Shown: positions 8,485 through 17,333 of the stretch, piece by piece
Position numbering within the stretch: the stretch's first letter is position 1
Layout: each line of letters opens with the position of its first letter
Assembly: GCA_964540795.1 (NCBI GenBank)
Contig: CAZINX010000008.1
Span: 49,262-113,261, forward strand
DNA from: Dichotomicrobium sp964540795
GTDB lineage: Bacteria; Pseudomonadota; Alphaproteobacteria; Rhizobiales; Rhodomicrobiaceae
DNA: 64,000 nt
Direction of reading: 5' to 3'
Notes under the pieces: model-generated
Told to the model about the DNA's origin: nothing
What the model saw: the letters and a program-made list of their open reading frames with translations, nothing else
Databases searched by the model: none
Translations under genes and position numbers: made by a program

Positions 8485-8754
8485 TTACTGCAGCCGGCGC
8501 TTCAGCGTGAATTCGCCGCGCTCGACACGCGCCTTCAACCCTTCGGCCATGCTGACGACCGCGCTTTCGCCGTAGGCCTCGACCAGTTCTGAGAACGCGG
8601 CGAACAGCGCGGCGTTGGCCAGCACGTGGGGGGCGATACCGTCGCCGGTGGCCTCGTCCCACGCCTCGGCGATATAGCGCAGCGCCTCGGTCTCTTCCGC
8701 CTCCAGTTCCGGGGGCAGGCTCTCCAGCCGATCCTGTAACCAGCGCGTATCCAC
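8485..8754 (-). CDS. Small acidic conserved hypothetical protein
   Basis: 89 residues from a GTG at 8754 with GGAG eight bases upstream. The sequence is largely helical and acidic (LPPELEAEETEALRYIAEAW), without signal peptide, membrane segment or cysteine. Coding character is supported by the binding site, the amphipathic helices and its position directly before a bidirectional terminator. I do not recognise a family and propose no function. Confidence 0.6.
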   Translation of the reverse strand: MDTRWLQDRLESLPPELEAEETEALRYIAEAWDEATGDGIAPHVLANAALFAAFSELVEAYGESAVVSMAEGLKARVERGEFTLKRRLQ

Positions 8755-8932
8755 GGCTCATGCTCCCTGACGTTTCGCCACGCCTGCACTGGCGGCGCGA
8801 TCTCTTCGGCCATACCCCGCCTATCGAGGACGGTAGCGCGGCCAAGATGAACGCCACCAGAATAGCGCCGCGCGCGTCTGTACGCATGAGCCGGCCAAAT
8901 TAACGATTAATTCAGAACTTTCCGCGCTGTGG

Positions 8933-9370
8933 TCAGCCCGCTGTGTCGAGGATGCGCTTGGCGAGAATCCGGCCTTCCTGCATCAGCCGGTCAATGGAGC
9001 GCCGGGCGAGATCGGAGCAGCGGCGGTAGGTGCGGCCATAGCCGCGATAGCCCTTGTTGAAGCTCCGCACGAGCTGGGCGCGCCGCAGCGCCGAGCCGCC
9101 TTCCGCATCCACCAGTCCGCGCATCTGGTCGCGCCATTTCTGGCCCTCGTCTGCGCCGCATAGCGCGCGGAGATAGTGAACCGCCCCGAGCACTTCAGCG
9201 AGCTGGAACAGCTCCTGGTCATAGGGGCGGGTGTCCTTGCGCTCGGGAGAAGCGTCGCGGGACTCCTGCGCCGTCGCTATCGGCGCGGCGGTGAGCATGA
9301 CGGCAACCATGAGGCTCGCCAAGACGCCCCCAAAGAGGCCAACGCGCCTTTTGTCGCCGTCTCTCGTCAT
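8933..9370 (-). CDS. TIGR02301 family protein (exported)
   Basis: 145 residues. A twin-positive N-region and hydrophobic core (GVLASLMVAVMLTAAPIATA) form a signal peptide cleaved near residue 34. The mature domain matches the alphaproteobacterial TIGR02301 family: PYDQELFQLAEVLGAVHYLR, LCGADEGQKWRDQM and SFNKGYRGYGRTYRRC, including its two conserved cysteines, which may form a periplasmic disulfide. Function is unknown. It lies downstream of pnp on the same strand but an inverted repeat separates them. Confidence 0.85.
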   Translation of the reverse strand: MTRDGDKRRVGLFGGVLASLMVAVMLTAAPIATAQESRDASPERKDTRPYDQELFQLAEVLGAVHYLRALCGADEGQKWRDQMRGLVDAEGGSALRRAQLVRSFNKGYRGYGRTYRRCSDLARRSIDRLMQEGRILAKRILDTAG

Positions 9371-9393
9371 AAGCTAACGGGTCCGCAGGGTCT

Positions 9394-9419
9394 GCATCCG
9401 GCATTCTTGCGCCGGATGC
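9394..9419. terminator. Inverted repeat after pnp (candidate terminator)
   Basis: A perfect 9-bp stem, GCATCCGGC (9394-9402) with GCCGGATGC (9411-9419), around an 8-base loop lies 18 bases beyond the pnp stop codon. On the pnp strand no U-tract follows it, so intrinsic termination is uncertain; a role in mRNA 3' end stability is equally possible. Confidence 0.5.
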
Positions 9420-9437
9420 GTTGATTTTCCGCGAAGG

Positions 9438-11564
9438 TCACGCCTCGGCGGCGTCTTCCTTCGCGATTTCCTTGCCGGTCTCCTGATCGACCATCTTCAT
9501 GGACAGGCGCACCTTGCCGCGGTCGTCGAAGCCGAGCAGCTTGACATAGACCTGGTCGCCTTCCTTGACATAGTCGCCGACCGACTTCGCCCGTTCCGCC
9601 GAGAGCTGGGAGATGTGGACCAGTCCGTCCTTCGCCCCGAAGAAGTTCACGAATGCGCCGAAGTCGACGACCTTGACCACCTTGCCCTTGTAGATCTCGC
9701 CGACCTCCGGCTCCGAAGTCAGGCCCTTGATGCGGGTCATGGCGTCCGCGATAGAGGCTTCGTTCGCCGCGGCGATTTTGACGGTGCCGTCGTCGCTGAT
9801 GTCGATCTTGGCTCCGGTTTCCTCCACGATCGCGCGGATCACCGCGCCGCCCGGGCCGATAACCTCGCGGATCTTGTCGGTCGGGATGTTGATGATCTCG
9901 ATGCGCGGAGCGTGCGCGCCAACCGCCGGACGGGCCGCGTCGAGGGCTTTCTTCATCTCGTCGAGGATGTGCAGGCGGCCGCCTTTGGCCTGATCCAGCG
10001 CGACCTGCATGATCTCCCGGTTAATTCCGGTGATCTTGATGTCCATCTGCAGCGACGTGACGCCGTCGGCGGTGCCGGCGACCTTGAAGTCCATGTCGCC
10101 AAGATGATCCTCGTCGCCGAGGATGTCGGAAAGCACGGCGAAGTCGTCGTCCTCCTTGATGAGGCCCATCGCGATGCCAGCCACCGGGCTTTTCAGCGGA
10201 ATGCCCGCATCCATCATCGCCAGCGAGGTGCCGCAGACCGTCGCCATCGAGGACGAGCCGTTGGACTCGGTGATTTCAGAGACGATGCGCACCGTGTAGG
10301 GAAATGCGTCCGTACCGGGCATCATCGGATGGATCGCGCGCCAGGCCAGCTTGCCGTGGCCGATCTCTCGGCGTCCGGGGCTGCCGATGCGGCCGGTCTC
10401 GCCGACCGAGAACGGCGGGAAGTTGTAGTGCAGCATGAAGGTTTCCTTGTAGGTCCCCTCCAGCGCATCCACGAACTGCTCATCCTCACCCGTTCCGAGC
10501 GTGGCGACCACCAGCGCCTGCGTTTCGCCGCGGGTGAACAGCGCCGAGCCGTGCGCGCGGGGCAAAACGCCGACCTCCGAGACGATCGGGCGCACCTGGT
10601 CGAGCTTGCGGCCGTCGATCCGCTTCCGGGTCTTGATGATGTCGCCGCGAACAACGTCTTTCTCCAGCGACTTGAACGCCTCGGACACCGCCTGAGCCGC
10701 CGAGCCGTCATCGTCTTCCGGCGCCAACTCAGCCACGACCTTCGCCTTGACCTCGGCGACCTTCTCCTGCCGCGCCTGTTTTTCGCTGATCTTGTAGGCT
10801 GCTGACAGATCGTCCCTCGCCAGCTTGGCAACCTTGTCCTTGTACTCCGATTCGACCGCCTCCGGCGCTTCCCACGGTTCCTTCGCCGCCGCTTCGGCGA
10901 GGTCGATGATCGCATCGATGACCGGCTGGAAGTGCTCGTGGCCGAACATCACGGCCTCAAGCATGACCTCCTCGGGCAACTCGTGCGCTTCGGACTCGAC
11001 CATCATCACCGCGTCGCCGGTGCCGGCTACGACGAGATCGAGCTTGCTCTCGGCCATGTCGTCGATCGCGGGGTTCAACACGTAGTCGCCCTCGATATAG
11101 CCGACGCGCGCCGCGCCGATCGGCCCGAGGAACGGGATGCCGGAGAGCGTGAGCGCGGCCGAAACCGCGACCATCGCCACGATGTCTGGATCGTTTTCCA
11201 TGTCATGGGAGAGAACGGTCGCGATGACTTGCGTTTCGTTCTTGAAGCCATCGGCGAAGAGCGGGCGGATCGGCCGGTCGATCAGCCGCGAGGTCAGCGT
11301 TTCCTTCTCGGTCGGCCGGCCTTCGCGTTTGAAAAAGCCGCCCGGGATCTTGCCGGCGGCGTATGTCTTCTCCTGGTAGTGCACGGTGAGGGGGAAGAAG
11401 TCGAGACCTTCTCTCGGTTTCTTCTCGGCAACGACCGTCGCCAGTACGGTGGTCTCGCCATACGTCACCATGACGGCGGCGTCTGCCTGACGGGCGATCC
11501 GGCCCGTTTCCATGATGAGCGGACGTCCGCCCCAACTGATTTCCTTGCGATGTATGTCGAACAT
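9438..11564 (-). CDS. pnp: Polynucleotide phosphorylase
   Basis: 708 residues from the ATG at 11564 (MFDIHRKEISWGG), preceded by GGAAG; an upstream ATG at 11606 would add 14 unconserved residues. PNPase degrades RNA 3' to 5' by phosphorolysis as part of the degradosome. Two RNase PH-like domains are visible (ETGRIARQADAAVMVTYG; TRGETQALVVATLGT with the FPPFSVGETGR active-site stretch), then a KH domain (IREVIGPGGAVIRAIVEETG) and a C-terminal S1 domain (GEIYKGKVVKVVDFGAFVNF). It follows rpsO, the classic order, with a 190-base spacer that contains a possible -10 (TATGAT, 11665-11660) and could carry the usual processed pnp leader. Confidence 0.97.
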   Translation of the reverse strand: MFDIHRKEISWGGRPLIMETGRIARQADAAVMVTYGETTVLATVVAEKKPREGLDFFPLTVHYQEKTYAAGKIPGGFFKREGRPTEKETLTSRLIDRPIRPLFADGFKNETQVIATVLSHDMENDPDIVAMVAVSAALTLSGIPFLGPIGAARVGYIEGDYVLNPAIDDMAESKLDLVVAGTGDAVMMVESEAHELPEEVMLEAVMFGHEHFQPVIDAIIDLAEAAAKEPWEAPEAVESEYKDKVAKLARDDLSAAYKISEKQARQEKVAEVKAKVVAELAPEDDDGSAAQAVSEAFKSLEKDVVRGDIIKTRKRIDGRKLDQVRPIVSEVGVLPRAHGSALFTRGETQALVVATLGTGEDEQFVDALEGTYKETFMLHYNFPPFSVGETGRIGSPGRREIGHGKLAWRAIHPMMPGTDAFPYTVRIVSEITESNGSSSMATVCGTSLAMMDAGIPLKSPVAGIAMGLIKEDDDFAVLSDILGDEDHLGDMDFKVAGTADGVTSLQMDIKITGINREIMQVALDQAKGGRLHILDEMKKALDAARPAVGAHAPRIEIINIPTDKIREVIGPGGAVIRAIVEETGAKIDISDDGTVKIAAANEASIADAMTRIKGLTSEPEVGEIYKGKVVKVVDFGAFVNFFGAKDGLVHISQLSAERAKSVGDYVKEGDQVYVKLLGFDDRGKVRLSMKMVDQETGKEIAKEDAAEA

Positions 11565-11753
11565 TGATCTTCCAATTACATTGGCCCGGCCGGACTGCCG
11601 CGCCATCGTTTCTTCCTGTCTCTTGCGAGCATGGATGGTGTAACGCGATTTTGCTGTCCATCATAGAGCGAAGTGGCCGCTGCCCTAATCGTTCCCCGAT
11701 GGGCGGCGGCCCTTCGCCTGGACAGGCCATGTTGCGGCGTTCGCGTCTTGGCG

Positions 11754-12023
11754 TCAGCGGCGGATGCCGAGGCGCTGGATCACGTCCAGGTAACGCTGAC
11801 GGTCTTTCGCCTTCACGTAATCGAGAAGGCGGCGGCGCTGGCTCACCAGCTTGAGAAGGCCGCGCCGTGAATGGTTGTCCTTCTTGTGCGACTTGAAGTG
11901 TTCGGTCAGGTTCGCGATGCGCTCGGTCAGCACCGCGATCTGTACTTCCGGCGAGCCGGTGTCGCCGGGCTTTGCGCCAAACTCTTCGATCAGCGCCTTT
12001 TTGCGCTCTGGTGTAATCGACAT
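11754..12023 (-). CDS. rpsO: 30S ribosomal protein S15
   Basis: 89 residues, exactly the usual S15 length, starting MSITPERKKALIEEFG with AAGGAG six bases before the ATG. The diagnostic core GDTGSPEVQIAVLTERI and SHKKDNHSRRGLL contacts 16S rRNA helices 20-22 and nucleates platform assembly. It lies between truB and pnp, as in most proteobacteria. A longer reading frame to 12086 is rejected because its extra residues are not S15-like. Confidence 0.98.
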   Translation of the reverse strand: MSITPERKKALIEEFGAKPGDTGSPEVQIAVLTERIANLTEHFKSHKKDNHSRRGLLKLVSQRRRLLDYVKAKDRQRYLDVIQRLGIRR

Positions 12024-12136
12024 CGTCAACTCCTTTTGCGGTTGTGTTCGCACGTCAAGCCGGGATGTCGTCCAGCAAGCGTGCAAGCGGTGAATGTGGC
12101 CGGATTGCCCGGCATGTCAAGCGCCGTGTCCCCCAT

Positions 12137-13081
12137 CTACGGAACCGGCAGATTGAACACCCGCTCCGGGGTGAATTCGCCATGCGAGACCTCACCGAGC
12201 GCGACCAGCGTGCCGCGCATGGTGGCGTAGGCCTTGGCATTGAGGATTGGCGCGTCGCGCCCGCGCAGCAGCACCGGCTGGCCGCGCCGCACGCGGGCCG
12301 CATCCTGTTGCGAGAGACGGATTTCGGGCAGGGCGGTCAGCGCCGTGTGCACCGGCGCAAGCAGCGCCCGCAGCGCCTCCGGGCTGGCCTCCGAGGCCGT
12401 TTCGATGTCTTCCAGCGTTACAGCCTCTTCCAGGCGGAAGCCGCCGACGCGCGTGCGCTCCAGCGCGCAGATATGACCGAGGCAGCCCAGAGCGCGGCCG
12501 AGGTCGCGGGCGATCGCGCGGACATAAGTGCCCCGGCCGCAATCGGCCTCGAAGACGCTGGTGTCGCGGTCGGGAATGTCGACGATCTCCAGCCGGTAAA
12601 CCTCCACGGTGCGCGAGCGCAGCTCGAATGCTTCGCCCTCGCGGGCCAGGTCATAAGCGCGCGCGCCCTCAACTTTGACGGCGGAGAAGCGCGGCGGCGT
12701 CTGCTCGATTTCGCCGCGGAAGTCGTCCAGCGCCGCCTCGATCTGCTCGCGCGTCGGGCGGGTCTCATTTTCCTCGACGACCTCGCCTTCGCTGTCATCC
12801 GTGGTGGTTTCCGCGCCCCAGCGCACGGTGAAGCGATAGCCCTTCTCGGAGTCCACGGCGTAGGGGACGGTCTTGGTGGCCTCGCCAAAGGCGATCGGCA
12901 GCACGCCGGTGGCCAGCGGGTCGAGCGTGCCGGCATGGCCGGCCTTGCGCGCGTTGAACAGCCGCTTGACCTTGTTGAGCGCCGCGACCGAGGTCAGCCC
13001 GATTGGCTTGTTGAGTACCAGCCAGCCGTTGACCGTCGCGCGCTTGCTTCTTGATCCGCTCTTTGCCGGTTTTGACGCCAT
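12137..13081 (-). CDS. truB: tRNA pseudouridine(55) synthase
   Basis: 314 residues from the ATG at 13081. TruB makes pseudouridine 55 in the T-loop of elongator tRNAs. Visible motifs are the N-terminal GWLVLNKPIGLTS, the catalytic-Asp region KAGHAGTLDPLATGVLPIA (Asp in GTLDPLA) and the RNA-binding CGRGTYVRAIARDLG. The C-terminal part fits a short PUA-like tail. An acidic insert (TTTDDSEGEVVEENE) is family-typical. It follows rbfA with a 43-base gap in the nus/inf block. No strong ribosome binding site is seen. Confidence 0.95.
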   Translation of the reverse strand: MASKPAKSGSRSKRATVNGWLVLNKPIGLTSVAALNKVKRLFNARKAGHAGTLDPLATGVLPIAFGEATKTVPYAVDSEKGYRFTVRWGAETTTDDSEGEVVEENETRPTREQIEAALDDFRGEIEQTPPRFSAVKVEGARAYDLAREGEAFELRSRTVEVYRLEIVDIPDRDTSVFEADCGRGTYVRAIARDLGRALGCLGHICALERTRVGGFRLEEAVTLEDIETASEASPEALRALLAPVHTALTALPEIRLSQQDAARVRRGQPVLLRGRDAPILNAKAYATMRGTLVALGEVSHGEFTPERVFNLPVP

Positions 13082-13124
13082 GGGATTTGAAAATGTCTCG
13101 GGATTATCGGTTCGATGGCCGTGG

Positions 13125-13508
13125 CTAATCGAGGTCGCGCACCACCTCAGGAGACCGCAGAATTGCGTCGATCCGCTCGCCCGTGTCAATCGACGTGTCC
13201 GCCGCGAAGCGTAATTCGGGGATGTATTTCAGTTCGACGCGCCGACCAAGCTCGCCGCGCAGGAACTTCTTGTGCCGCGACAACGCCTCCAGCGCCTGCT
13301 CCGTCTGGTCTTGCGCGGTCTGGACGTAGACCGTAGCGTGGCGCATGTCCGGGCTGGGCGCGACCTGTGAGATCGTGATGCGCAGGTCGTTCAACTCCGG
13401 GTCCGCGATGTCGCCGCGCAGCAGGATGTCCGCCAGCGTATGCCGCAGCATTTCGCCAACACGCAGCTGGCGCTGGGAGGGGCCTTTTGCGGCCGAGCGT
13501 TTTGCCAT
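13125..13508 (-). CDS. rbfA: 30S ribosome-binding factor A
   Basis: 127 residues from the ATG at 13508, which has GGAGG five bases upstream; an ATG at 13520 has no such site. RbfA is a KH-fold protein that binds the immature 30S subunit and aids 16S 5'-end maturation. The family core is clear: SQRQLRVGEMLRHTLADIL, DPELNDLRITISQVAPSPDM and HATVYVQ, ending LKYIPELRFAADTSID. It sits between a small membrane-protein gene and truB. Confidence 0.95.
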   Translation of the reverse strand: MAKRSAAKGPSQRQLRVGEMLRHTLADILLRGDIADPELNDLRITISQVAPSPDMRHATVYVQTAQDQTEQALEALSRHKKFLRGELGRRVELKYIPELRFAADTSIDTGERIDAILRSPEVVRDLD

Positions 13509-13536
13509 TTTCGCCTCCATTGTTCCCGGTTTCGGC

Positions 13537-13932
13537 TCAGGCCAGCACGCCAACGCGATAAGCGTAGGCCGACAGGGCGAAGGCCGCCGTGCTGAAGATG
13601 CCGGCGTTTCGCGCGGCGAGCCAGCGTTGGCGGTCGGCGCGGTCCTCGGCGTCGGCCAGATGCCACGCCACCGGATAATAGATCGCCTGCGCGGCCAGCC
13701 CCGCTGCCAGCAGCCAGAGGCCCCATATGTTCAGCGCGGCCAGCGCCACGCCCGCAGACAAATAGATAACTCCGGCCACGATTGGGAAGGCCACCTGCCA
13801 GCGATCCGGTTCAGGCTTCAGGGTGATCCGTTCGATTGCCCGATTGAGAAGCCACTCCATGCGCGCGCTGCGAAACAGCAGGAAACCGCTCAGGATATAG
13901 AACGCGCCGAGCAGGCGGATGATCCATTCCAT
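13537..13932 (-). CDS. Small integral membrane protein, unrecognised
   Basis: 131 residues from the ATG at 13932, just after the infB stop. Four hydrophobic segments can be placed: LLGAFYILSGFLLF, VAFPIVAGVIYLSAGVALA, LWLLAAGLAAQAIYYPVA and a C-terminal FSTAAFALSAYAY. No family recognised. It occupies the infB-rbfA interval, which is usually empty in Rhizobiales, and is tightly packed (37 bases from infB, 28 from rbfA), so it must be co-transcribed with translation genes. Start site is uncertain because no ribosome binding site is obvious. Confidence 0.65.
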   Translation of the reverse strand: MEWIIRLLGAFYILSGFLLFRSARMEWLLNRAIERITLKPEPDRWQVAFPIVAGVIYLSAGVALAALNIWGLWLLAAGLAAQAIYYPVAWHLADAEDRADRQRWLAARNAGIFSTAAFALSAYAYRVGVLA

Positions 13933-13969
13933 GGGTGGGGTCAGCCAGATTGCGCCGGAGTGCGCCGCC

Positions 13970-16627
13970 TTACAGCGAGCGCTCCACCTTCTCGACGCGG
14001 TAACACTCGATGATGTCGCCCGCGCGGATATCCTGATAATTCTCGAAGGACATACCGCATTCCTGACCGACCTGGACCTCCTTGACCTCATCCTTGAAGC
14101 GCTTCAGCGTGGAAAGCTTGCCCTCGTGGATGACGACATTGTCGCGGATCAGGCGCACGCCGGCGCCGCGCTCCACCTTGCCCTCGGTGACGCGGCAGCC
14201 AGCGACCTTGCCGACCTTGGTGATGTTGAACACCTCCAGGATTTCGGCGTTGCCGAGGAAGGTCTCGCGCAGCGTCGGTTCCAGCAGGCCGGACATCGCC
14301 GCTTTGATGTCGTCCACCAGGTCATAGATCACGTTGTAGTAACGGATCTCGATGCCTTCCTGCCGCGCGGCCTGACGCGCCTGCGCATTGGCGCGGACGT
14401 TGAAGCCGACCACCGCCGCCCCCGAGGCCTTCGCCAGCGTCACATCTGACTCGGTCACGCCGCCGACGCCGGCATGGACCACGCGCGCTTCGACCTCCTC
14501 GGTGCCGAGTTTTTCCAGTGCGGCGGTGATCGCCTCGACCGAGCCCTGCACATCGCCCTTGATGATGAGCGGGAATTCCTTGGCGCCCTCTTCGCCGAGC
14601 TGGCTCATCATCTTTTCGAGCGAGCCGCGCGAGCCGGCGCCCGCCGCCCTGACCTCGCGCAGCTTGCGCTGGCGATAGTCGGTGATTTCGCGGGCGCGCG
14701 CCTCGTTCTCGACAACGGCGAACTGGTCGCCCGCCTCCGGCGCGCTGTCGAGACCAAGGATTTCAACAGGCTGAGACGGGCCGGCCTCAACCGTGTTGTC
14801 GCCGCGATCGTCGATGAGCGCGCGCACCTTGCCCCAGGCGCGGCCTGCGACCAACACCTGGCCGACCTTGAGCGTGCCGCGCTGCACGAGGACGGTCGCC
14901 ACCGGGCCGCGGCCGCGTTCGAGCTTCGCCTCGATCACGACGCCTTCGGCCGGGCGGTCCGGGTTCGCTTGCAGTTCGAGCAGTTCGGCCTGGAGCTGGA
15001 TCGCCTCAAGCAACTTGTCGAGGTTCATCAGCTTCAGCGCGGACACCTCCACCTCCAGCGTATCGCCGGACATGCTCTCCACGATCACCTCGTGTTGAAG
15101 CAGTTCGGTGCGCACGCGGTTCGGGTCGGCGTCCGGCTTGTCGATCTTGTTGATCGCCACCACAATCGGCACCCCGGCGGCCTTGGCGTGGTCGATGGCT
15201 TCGATGGTTTGCGGCATGACGCCGTCATCCGCCGCCACCACCAGCACGACCACGTCGGTGGCCTTCGCGCCGCGCGCGCGCATGGAGGTGAATGCGGCGT
15301 GGCCCGGCGTGTCGATGAAGGTCACTGGCCGGCCATCGTCGGTCTCCACCTGATAAGCGCCGATATGCTGGGTGATGCCGCCGGCCTCGCCCGAGACCAC
15401 GCTGGTCTTGCGCAGCGCGTCGAGTAGCGAGGTCTTGCCGTGGTCCACATGGCCCATGACCGTGACGACCGGCGCGCGCGGCTCCAGGTCCTCCTCGCGA
15501 TCCTCGCCGCCGAGGAAACCCTCTTCCACATCCGCCTCCGACACGCGCTTCGGCGTATGACCGAATTCCATGACGATCAGCTCGGCCAGATCGGCTTCGA
15601 TCACATCGTTGATCTTGTGCATCTGACCTTGCTTCATCAGAAACTTGATAACATCCACCGCACGCTCGGTCATGCGGTTGGCCAGTTCCTGAATGGTGAT
15701 CGCCTCGGGAATCTGCACCTCACGCTTGATCTTCTTGCCTTCCTCGCGCGCTGCTGCAGCCTGCTTCTTCTGGCGCTCGCGCTGACGGCGCAGAGACGCC
15801 AGGCTGCGTTCGCGATGCTCGTCGTCGAGCGCATTGGCGAGAGTCAGTTTCGAGCGCGCGCGGCGTTCCTCGCCCGCGGGGCGCTTCGGGGCAGGGCGCT
15901 GCTCGGCGCGGCCCTTCTTGCCGCGGGCCTCGGGCTTGCCCTTGCGGGCTTCTTCGTCGTCAGCCTCCGTGGCAGGCTTCGCGGGCCGCTTGCGCGCCTC
16001 GGCCTCGGCCGCGGTTTCGGCGGCCGGCGCTTGTTCAGCGGCTTCGTCCTTCTGCGGTTCGGCCTTCGCCTCGGCCTGAGCAGCCTCGCCCCCGGGCGCT
16101 TCGGCAGCTTCGGCGGCCTGAACGTCGGTCTCGACGGCTTCGCCCTGCTCCGCCTCTTCCTGGGCCTTGCGCTGGGCTTCCTCGGCTGCGCGCTGGCGTT
16201 CGCGCTCCGCCTCCTCGGCGGCGCGGCGTTCGCGCTCCTTGCGCTCGACTTCCTCGCGCTTGCGCGCCTCGGTCAGCGCACGGATACGCGCATCGCGCTC
16301 TTCCTCGGAGAGCTGACGCAGCACGCGCTCGCTCTTTTCGGACGGCTTCGCCTCGGGCTTGGCTTCCGCACGCGGCTGCGCGCCACCGGGCGCCTTCGCC
16401 TCGGCTGGTTTCTGCTGGACCGGCGCAGCGGGCTTTGCGCTCTCGGCCTGCTGCGCGGGCGGCGACGTGCTGCGCTTGCGCTTCTTCTCGACGAGCACCT
16501 GTTTCGACCGGCCGTGGCTGAAACTCTGGCGCACGCGTCCCTGCTCCACGGATTTGCCGAGATTCAGGGTCATAGTCTTGCGCGATGCGCGCTTGTTGCC
16601 GCTTTCGGTCTCTTTGGTATCGCTCAT
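13970..16627 (-). CDS. infB: Translation initiation factor IF-2
   Basis: 885 residues. IF-2 is the GTPase that places fMet-tRNA on the 30S subunit. The N-terminus has the alphaproteobacterial TMTLNLGKSVEQGRVRQSFSHGRSK-type start region, then a long Lys/Glu/Ala-rich low-complexity linker, an IF2_N domain (QIPEAITIQELANRM) and the G domain with GHVDHGKTSLLD (P-loop), DTPGHAAF and NKIDKP. Two beta-barrel domains and the C2 domain complete it. Its ATG overlaps the YlxR-L7Ae stop (ATGA), so the two are translationally coupled. Confidence 0.97.
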   Translation of the reverse strand: MSDTKETESGNKRASRKTMTLNLGKSVEQGRVRQSFSHGRSKQVLVEKKRKRSTSPPAQQAESAKPAAPVQQKPAEAKAPGGAQPRAEAKPEAKPSEKSERVLRQLSEEERDARIRALTEARKREEVERKERERRAAEEAERERQRAAEEAQRKAQEEAEQGEAVETDVQAAEAAEAPGGEAAQAEAKAEPQKDEAAEQAPAAETAAEAEARKRPAKPATEADDEEARKGKPEARGKKGRAEQRPAPKRPAGEERRARSKLTLANALDDEHRERSLASLRRQRERQKKQAAAAREEGKKIKREVQIPEAITIQELANRMTERAVDVIKFLMKQGQMHKINDVIEADLAELIVMEFGHTPKRVSEADVEEGFLGGEDREEDLEPRAPVVTVMGHVDHGKTSLLDALRKTSVVSGEAGGITQHIGAYQVETDDGRPVTFIDTPGHAAFTSMRARGAKATDVVVLVVAADDGVMPQTIEAIDHAKAAGVPIVVAINKIDKPDADPNRVRTELLQHEVIVESMSGDTLEVEVSALKLMNLDKLLEAIQLQAELLELQANPDRPAEGVVIEAKLERGRGPVATVLVQRGTLKVGQVLVAGRAWGKVRALIDDRGDNTVEAGPSQPVEILGLDSAPEAGDQFAVVENEARAREITDYRQRKLREVRAAGAGSRGSLEKMMSQLGEEGAKEFPLIIKGDVQGSVEAITAALEKLGTEEVEARVVHAGVGGVTESDVTLAKASGAAVVGFNVRANAQARQAARQEGIEIRYYNVIYDLVDDIKAAMSGLLEPTLRETFLGNAEILEVFNITKVGKVAGCRVTEGKVERGAGVRLIRDNVVIHEGKLSTLKRFKDEVKEVQVGQECGMSFENYQDIRAGDIIECYRVEKVERSL

Positions 16628-17325
16628 TCAGTATCCCGTTTCGCCGGTTCTGTATGTCCGGCCGATGTTTCGCCCCTCGAAGGACCGTCCGTTCGCGCGG
16701 TCCCGTCTCCAGTGAACTGGCGCAGCCGCATCGCCGCTGCAATGAAACTCTCGCCCGCCCCACCCCGAAAGGCCGCGGCATGGTTAACATTTTCCCGCCC
16801 GAGCGCCTGGCTCAAGGCCTCCAGAGGGAAGCGGAAAATCCGTTCGGCGCGCCCTGCCTCATCACAGCCGCCTCGCGCGATGAATTTCCGATCGAGGCGG
16901 CGGCAGCCATCCGAGGCGGCTTCCTCGGCATGGATCAGCGCGGCGCAGTCGCCCTTGTCTATCGCTTGCGCGACCTTTGCAAAACCCGCCACCACCTGTC
17001 CAGCCTTATTCGCCAGAGACAGGCGGTTGAGGGCATCGCGGCGCAGCGCGTCTTCCACCTGATGCGGCAAATCCGCCGGCGCCTGCACCTTCCGCCGCAG
17101 CGAGCGGCTGAAGGCATTGCGCTTCACCGCTTCGGCCAGAACCGGCTTCGATGCGGTGATCCAGACGCCGCGTCCGGGCAATTTACGCTTCAGATCGAAC
17201 CGGATGACGCCGTCTGGGTCGGCGACGAAGCGCAGAAGCTCATATTGCGGGCGCGTTTCGCGTGTGACGGCGCAGCGCCTTGTGACATCTAGTCCAGATA
17301 TAGCGCGTTCCGCCACCGAATTCAC
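16624..17325 (-). CDS. RNA-binding protein, YlxR domain fused to L7Ae-like domain
   Basis: 233 residues from a GTG at 17325. The N-terminal YlxR (DUF448) domain shows RRCAVTRETRPQYELLRFV and LPGRGVWITASK; the middle (RLSLANKAGQVVAGFAKVAQAI followed by KGDCAALIHAEEAASDG) is an L7Ae/L30e-type RNA-binding fold. The fusion is normal for alphaproteobacteria, where the gene sits between nusA and infB. The C-terminal tail is disordered and ends by overlapping the infB start. It is thought to act with RNA metabolism factors; the exact RNA is unknown. Eight bases separate it from nusA. Confidence 0.9.
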   Translation of the reverse strand: MNSVAERAISGLDVTRRCAVTRETRPQYELLRFVADPDGVIRFDLKRKLPGRGVWITASKPVLAEAVKRNAFSRSLRRKVQAPADLPHQVEDALRRDALNRLSLANKAGQVVAGFAKVAQAIDKGDCAALIHAEEAASDGCRRLDRKFIARGGCDEAGRAERIFRFPLEALSQALGRENVNHAAAFRGGAGESFIAAAMRLRQFTGDGTARTDGPSRGETSAGHTEPAKRDTE

Positions 17326-17333
17326 CCTTCGTC

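Noticed and set aside
15440..17062. 540-residue open frame antisense to infB
   Set aside because: Mirrors the low-complexity IF-2 linker as Leu/Gly/Arg repeats; infB on the other strand has full family motifs.
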